Shown: positions 8,857 to 11,951 of the stretch, piece by piece
Layout of the letters: every line of letters begins with the position of its first letter
How positions within the stretch are numbered: position 1 is the first letter of the stretch
NCBI GenBank assembly: GCA_003640385.1
Contig: RCAB01000937.1
Span: forward strand, 1-11,951
Source: Setaria digitata
Taxonomy: Eukaryota; Nematoda; Chromadorea; Rhabditida; Setariidae
Direction: 5' to 3'
DNA length: 11,951 bases
Notes under the pieces: generated by a model
Databases searched by the model: none
Told to the model about the DNA's origin: nothing
What the model saw: only the letters and a program-made list of their open reading frames with translations
Position numbers and translations under genes: made by a program

Positions 8857-9639
8857 TTTCTCGATCTCTAGAAAGTTTTCCAGCATAATAATTTCCTTTC
8901 TTTTGAAAGTGATATTAGTATTAATTAGAACACGAATTGTCAGAAATGTCAATCTGAAGAGTAAAAAAGTTATTGATGCTACTACTGGGTGTTATATAAA
9001 CTAGATTGGTCACAAAGCAATTTAGAAAGCTACTCAACAGTTTTTCGAAAATAAGTTGCATCATTATCTTCAGAATAATCAGAATATAATCACACTATCC
9101 TTTTGATATAAAAGCATTTATTCGTTTACATCCGTCTTTCATATCCATTTGTTTATATTTGGTGATCCCATGCAGCTAAGTTAGTTCGAACTTTTACTAG
9201 TATCGGCGCAATTACATTTTTAAGACTTTGCCTTCTTATATCTTCTTATGCTTCACTAACTATTCTTGATGGTTTACTAACCAATCCGGTCTAAAATCAA
9301 TTGGTTCATTTAAGAGATTAGTTCCAAAATAAAATATGATTAAAGTACTTTAGCGGTCCGTATTTATCCTTAGAATGCTTAATAATTTCTTTTTTTGCGC
9401 ATACTATCTATTTTAATGCTAGACAAAACATCATTCACGTGAATCTACAGTTTAGATATTGCTCAGCAATACATCTCACTTACCTATTTTAGATGAATAA
9501 TATGTAAACTAAACTTTCAGTGTTATCAAGTTGTATTGTACTGTTCGACGTACGTGATAAGATGTCGGCTTGTGATGCAAGACGTGATCCACTCTTGAAG
9601 CATGTAAATGATGTATGTGAAATTCCAATACCTTCCAGT
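8857..9639. other. Stretch with no supported gene; contains small palindromes
   Basis: An open plus-strand frame at 8807-9004 (65 codons) overlaps the end of the broken region but has no clear coding bias. Perfect palindromes occur at 9433-9444 (ATTCACGTGAAT, with a CACGTG E-box) and 9548-9555 (ACGTACGT). No canonical AATAAA was found on the minus strand between 9361 and 9639, where the minus-strand gene model would need its polyadenylation site. Confidence 0.35.
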
Positions 9640-9674
9640 CTATGAATCATCAAAGTACAAGCCCAATTCCTTTT
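9640..9674 (-). CDS. Last exon of the minus-strand candidate gene
   Basis: After a 74-base intron with acceptor TTCTCTTCGTAG, two bases complete a Gln codon and ten codons follow (KELGLYFDDS) to TAG 9642-9640. The acidic tail and early stop are typical of a C-terminus. The join is in phase with exon 5. Confidence 0.4.
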
Positions 9675-11584
9675 CTACGAAGAGAATAAGAACTTCAAAA
9701 TGTCCGGAAGGTGAATTGATCCGTTACCGCTGAACGGTGATCACTTACGATCACTTTTACACCGGAATAAGCCCAATGCATGTTGCACATTTGTGTACAT
9801 CATCGCTATCTCTGCAATCTCTTCTCGAGCATTTTTCATCTCTGTAAATACTGGTTAGCTTTAATTGGTTAGGTCATATTATTGAAAGCAACCTAATAAT
9901 TAAACAGGTTAGCATAGACGAGCCTGTTTGCTGATTATTTTTATGCTCTCTTGCGCACTTCTGGCGACATCACACATTTTCATCAACAAAATAATCGAAA
10001 TCCTCGATGGAACGAGGAAAAATGCAAAACAACTGTTTCTGTTACTTACTGTACATTCATTTTTGCGTATTTGTATAAATGTTAAAAGATAACCTGAAAA
10101 GTCAAGCTTTATTTTGTTAATGATTCTTTTTTATTTGTTTTTTCTACAAGAATAATTTCTAAAAATTGAACTCCTGAAGCCATGACATACTTCTATGCTT
10201 AAATTTCTACAATCCGAAACTTTAAGAAAATTCCCGGAAAAAATTAGTGCCAATGTAGTAATTGTTAATAAACATGAAGGAATACCTCAGGTTCATCAGC
10301 ATTACATGCGATTCACGATGACCAGTTGTAGAGGGACGAATAAAGAAATAATGGTGCAGTGCACCATTATCATTAGTAAGTGTTGAAGAAAGGTAAAATG
10401 GAAAAAGTGCAATGGTAGTTTTCATGAGCTCAGGTCGTTTGTTCTCCAGCATTACTTCAATTGGTGCTATATATGGGCAAAAAAAAACAAAAAAAAAAAA
10501 AAAATTTTAAATTTAATTTCAAAAAATTATTTTTAGAAGAGTCTAAAAAAGTATCAATAAATGAACTACTACTCTCCATCAGTTTTAATGTGATCAATGG
10601 TAACATGAAATAGATACGACAAAATATTAAACAGTACTTGACAACTGCACAACTGGAGTTGAAGATAGGAATGAATCCTTGTTCCTTATTATTATGTTGT
10701 ATGTATGTAATTAAATGAAGTGCTAAAAAAAAAAAAAAAAAAAAAAGATACGCTTGATTATTACTCTTTGATAAATTTTGTTCTGGAAATAATTTTTCAT
10801 CATGAATGTTCTAGTTTTAAAGATTTAAGTAATATTTTTAAAAAACTACAAAAATTATGGTGAAAAAGTAGAATTTCACAAATTAGGGAGTGTATTATTC
10901 CCAGCTTTCATATATTAAAATATTCAGCTATCATCGATCACTTGAGTTGCTTTTGACTACTAGTGAGATGGTAGCTTCGTTGTGTTGCTTCTGCTCTTCT
11001 GGTCCCGAGATATCCCATATCCGGAATAAGTTGCCGTTCTTCTTGTCAGTTTCCAGTTGAAAGTTTAAGTGTTCTATGAATTTAAGAGAATCTCTGGCAA
11101 CACGTTGCATGAGAAAAGTGGGTCAATATAACTACTTTTTTCTTGTTAACGCAGTCCGCTACAGCCTTATCTGTTTTCACTTCCTTGTCCCTTTGGATCG
11201 TTTCTTGCTCGCTGTTACTGTTTCGTAAATTTATGTATTGCGCAGTTTCTTTTTTCTCCCAAATGCTAGTTTACTTTTTTAGATATGCTAGGCTGTTCGA
11301 GCTACTACATCGACCCTTTAGGCATTTTTGGGTTGATGAGAAAATTCAAACCACCCGTTGGAGATCGTATTCAAAGCAAATCTTTTTCTTGTTCCTAAAG
11401 TGAAGGTCCCTCATGTTCTTGAACAGATTTCCGTTTTACAAGCTAGTTGCTTCTTTTAACGAAGATGACAGTTAATACTGTAGTGGACACTCCTCTGAAT
11501 TTGCCACTATTACCTGGCGGTCAAGTGGTCAGAATTATTTAGTTTTCGTTCCAGAAGCACCGATTTTACTTTATTTGAATACAT
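9640..11584 (-). CDS. Candidate six-exon gene, 190 residues, unrecognised protein
   Basis: Six exon-like blocks read right to left, 11584-11514, 11093-10942, 10466-10286, 9960-9920, 9841-9749 and 9674-9640, total 573 bases. They join with matching phases (2, 1, 2, 1, 1) into one frame of 190 codons plus TAG. In-frame stop TGA lies seven codons upstream of the ATG. Introns are 420, 475, 325, 78 and 74 bases; most acceptors are good (a long T tract before exon 3, TATTTACAG before exon 5, CTCTTCGTAG before exon 6). The product is hydrophilic at its start, has a more hydrophobic middle (TTIALFPFYLSSTL) and a helix-like C-terminal part (NAREEIAEIAMMYTNVQHAL). No signal peptide or known motif is evident, and I cannot assign a function. 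Weak points are the donors of exons 2 (GTGATC) and 4 (GTCTAT) and the missing polyadenylation signal. Exon 4 could instead end the protein at its own TAA. Confidence 0.4.
9749..9841 (-). CDS. Exon 5 of the minus-strand candidate gene
   Basis: Enclosed by a good acceptor (AGTATTTACAG) and a consensus donor (GTAAGTGATC from 9748). Its 93 bases, phase 1 to phase 1, hold 30 codons including NAREEIAEIAMMYTNVQHAL and GLFRCKSD, a likely alpha-helical segment. A second frame is also open and cysteine-rich (KCSRRDCRDSDDVHKCATC) but ends in TAA before the donor. GC is higher than in the flanks. Confidence 0.5.
9920..9960 (-). CDS. Exon 4 (least certain) of the minus-strand candidate gene
   Basis: A 41-base block after the acceptor GATGTCGCCAG encodes SAQESIKIISKQA and is closed by a poor donor (GCTC then GTCTAT from 9919). 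It is included because it alone links exon 3 (phase 2) to exon 5 (phase 1) without a stop, leaving a 78-base intron close in size to the 74-base last intron. If unspliced, the frame ends at TAA a few codons later. Competing choice: a 44-base block at 10101-10058 after a perfect CTTTTCAG and before GTAAGTAAC has compatible phases but contains TGA in frame. Confidence 0.25.
10286..10466 (-). CDS. Exon 3 of the minus-strand candidate gene
   Basis: Preceded on the minus strand by a very T-rich tract (complement of the A runs at 10480-10503) and ATATATAG. It carries 59 whole codons (for example EVMLENKRPELMKTTIALF and YFFIRPSTTGHRESHVMLM) and ends in phase 2 at CTGAG then GTATTCC. The opposite strand is also open over most of this span and has its own GTAAGT donor at 10376, so strand choice rests on continuity with exons 2 and 5. 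Confidence 0.45.
10348..10370. repeat. Perfect 23-base palindrome with 1-base centre
   Basis: ATAATGGTGCA, G, TGCACCATTAT: two 11-base arms around one base. It lies inside exon 3 of the minus-strand candidate gene and five bases from a GTAAGT donor on the plus strand. It would form a tight cruciform or RNA hairpin only with loss of a few central pairs, and it could equally be a dimeric protein-binding site. Confidence 0.6.
10710..10746 (+). other. ATTAAA followed by 22-base poly(A)
   Basis: The polyadenylation-type word ATTAAA (10710-10715) is followed nine bases later by a run of 22 A (10725-10746). This arrangement is the 3' end expected of a retroposed transcript inserted in plus orientation. 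No parent gene or target-site duplication was recognised. It lies within intron 2 of the minus-strand candidate gene. Confidence 0.3.
10942..11093 (-). CDS. Exon 2 of the minus-strand candidate gene
   Basis: Starts after TGTTGCCAG (acceptor, pyrimidine-poor) with one base completing an Arg codon, then 50 codons and one extra base. The frame is open over 59 codons from an ATG at 11110 to TGA 10933-10931, unusually long and balanced for this DNA (contains DKKNGNLFRIWDISGPEEQ). The proposed donor (TCAA then GTGATC from 10941) is weak but gives the phase needed by exon 3. Alternatively 11110 is itself a start codon. Confidence 0.45.
11094..11513. other. Intron 1 of the minus-strand model; both strands partly open
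   Basis: The plus strand is open over 86 codons (11143-11403) with two hydrophobic stretches but no ATG start. The minus strand is open over about 11150-11260 with a very hydrophilic reading (NSNSEQETIQRDKEVKTDKA) that could be an extra exon after the phase-compatible acceptor TAAACTAG near 11262. No donor in the needed phase was found, so I left it out of the gene model. Confidence 0.3.
11514..11584 (-). CDS. Exon 1 of the minus-strand candidate gene
   Basis: ATG at 11584-11582 is followed by 23 codons (MYSNKVKSVLLERKLNNSDH, then LTA) and two bases of the next codon, ending at a good donor (CCAG then GTAATAG from 11513). The donor's own TAA lies in frame, so without splicing the peptide would end at once. 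The start was chosen because TGA lies in frame upstream and no other ATG intervenes. Confidence 0.4.
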
Positions 11585-11772
11585 CTCGGAGCCTTTCGCT
11601 ATTCACTCAGTGCATGCTAATCTGATGACATTGCATTGTCTTACTTGGATGAGAGTGCTAAACACGAGATAATTCCTTTACCTTCACTTCAACATCAATT
11701 CAAACGGCTCAAGAGCGCCAAATTTTGAAATCAAACATTGGAATTGAACGAGTGACGTCATCACAGTAGTGA
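11585..11772. promoter_or_regulatory. Possible divergent promoter with CRE site TGACGTCA
   Basis: The interval separates the ATG of the minus-strand candidate gene (11584) from the first ATG of the plus-strand candidate (11773). It contains a perfect eight-base cAMP response element, TGACGTCA, at 11753-11760, the site of CREB/ATF-type bZIP factors. CACAG at 11763-11767 could be a trans-splice acceptor for the plus-strand transcript. No TATA box is obvious. Promoter function is inferred from position. Confidence 0.35.
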
Positions 11773-11781
11773 AATGGCGGT

Positions 11782-11951
11782 ATGTGCGGCAAAGCAACGC
11801 AATTTGCCAACCCCATTACGGTAGCGGGGAGCTTCATGTGTGGTCCATGTGGCAATCATCAACAATGCCCACGGAATTTCGTTTTATGCGATTTGTGCAA
11901 TGGTGAGTGATGCTAAGTTTGTTTCTCTACAGAATGTAAGCCTGGTCTAGC
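11782..11951 (+). CDS. Possible 5' end of a cysteine-rich protein gene, cut by window edge
   Basis: From ATG 11782 one frame reads MCGKATQFANPITVAGSF, then MCGPCGNHQQCPRNFVLCDL and CN. It has Cys spacing C-x2-C-x5-C-x6-C-x2-C, suggesting a zinc-binding or disulfide-rich module. It reaches a strong donor (AATG then GTGAGTGATG from 11903). Only 30 bases later is a strong acceptor (TTTCTCTACAG, ending 11932); splicing there keeps the frame and adds NECKPGLA-like residues, continuing the C-x2-C pattern to the window edge. Unspliced, TGA follows at once. A 30-base intron is unusually short for an animal, and another frame is open from 11824 through the supposed intron to TAG at 11947, so the reading is uncertain. 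An alternative start, ATG 11773, gives 16 codons only. Confidence 0.3.

Noticed and set aside
9120..9185. Peptide-like FGDPMQL resembling a helicase motif
   Set aside because: The frame is closed on both sides within about 25 codons and none of the other helicase motifs is present, so the likeness is probably chance.
9170..9200. GTTCGAAC as a possible tRNA B box
   Set aside because: No A box, acceptor stem or cloverleaf could be built around it.
10195..10386. Plus-strand frame of 63 codons from ATG with a GTAAGT donor at 10376
   Set aside because: It overlaps the minus-strand exon 3, which fits a multi-exon frame with matching phases; no partner exon with good signals was found on the plus strand. 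It remains the main rival reading there.
11143..11403. Plus-strand open frame of 86 codons with two hydrophobic stretches
   Set aside because: It begins at TTG with no ATG, lacks a downstream donor, and lies opposite an intron of the minus-strand model; the hydrophobicity follows from pyrimidine-rich sequence.
1..11951. CRISPR array, bacterial operon, phage or plasmid content
   Set aside because: There are no regularly spaced repeats, no tightly packed open frames and no ribosome-binding sites; the splice-like signals and composition indicate an animal nuclear genome.

Overview
The window looks like AT-rich nuclear DNA of a small-genome animal, most likely a nematode and perhaps a filarial worm. 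This rests on a base composition near 30% GC, many A and T runs of 10-26 bases, no long open frames on either strand, and short exon-like islands bounded by T-rich acceptors (TTTTCAG-like) and GTAAGT-like donors. It is not a bacterial gene array: there are no operons, Shine-Dalgarno sites, rRNA or tRNA genes or CRISPR repeats. The species assignment is inference.

Layout. Bases 1-2320 hold only AT-rich non-coding sequence. Bases 2322-3146 carry protein-like fragments that change frame repeatedly, as in a decayed gene or retroelement; one short piece weakly recalls the RT connection/RNase H part of Ty3/gypsy elements. A possible membrane-protein exon lies at 3713-3852. A GC-richer island at 4164-5064 has three exon-like blocks with good splice signals; blocks 2 and 3 join in frame into a 101-residue reading frame with half of a C2H2 zinc finger. 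Bases 5236-5440 are A/G-rich, 5663-5785 are T-rich, and 6250-6797 is a degenerate tandem repeat. A possible exon lies at 7274-7418, followed by a second region of broken coding-like fragments (7955-8856).

The most gene-like object is on the minus strand from 11584 down to 9640. Six short exons can be joined with matching intron phases into one uninterrupted 190-codon frame, starting with ATG and ending with TAG. I do not recognise the protein. Two of its splice sites are weak, so this is a model and not a proven gene. About 170-200 bases upstream of its start, on the plus strand, a second possible gene begins, cysteine-rich and running off the right edge. A perfect TGACGTCA (CRE-type) site lies between the two, so 11585-11772 may be a divergent promoter.

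No complete, recognisable conserved gene is visible. Most calls are hand-made exon models that transcript data or a protein search would settle quickly.
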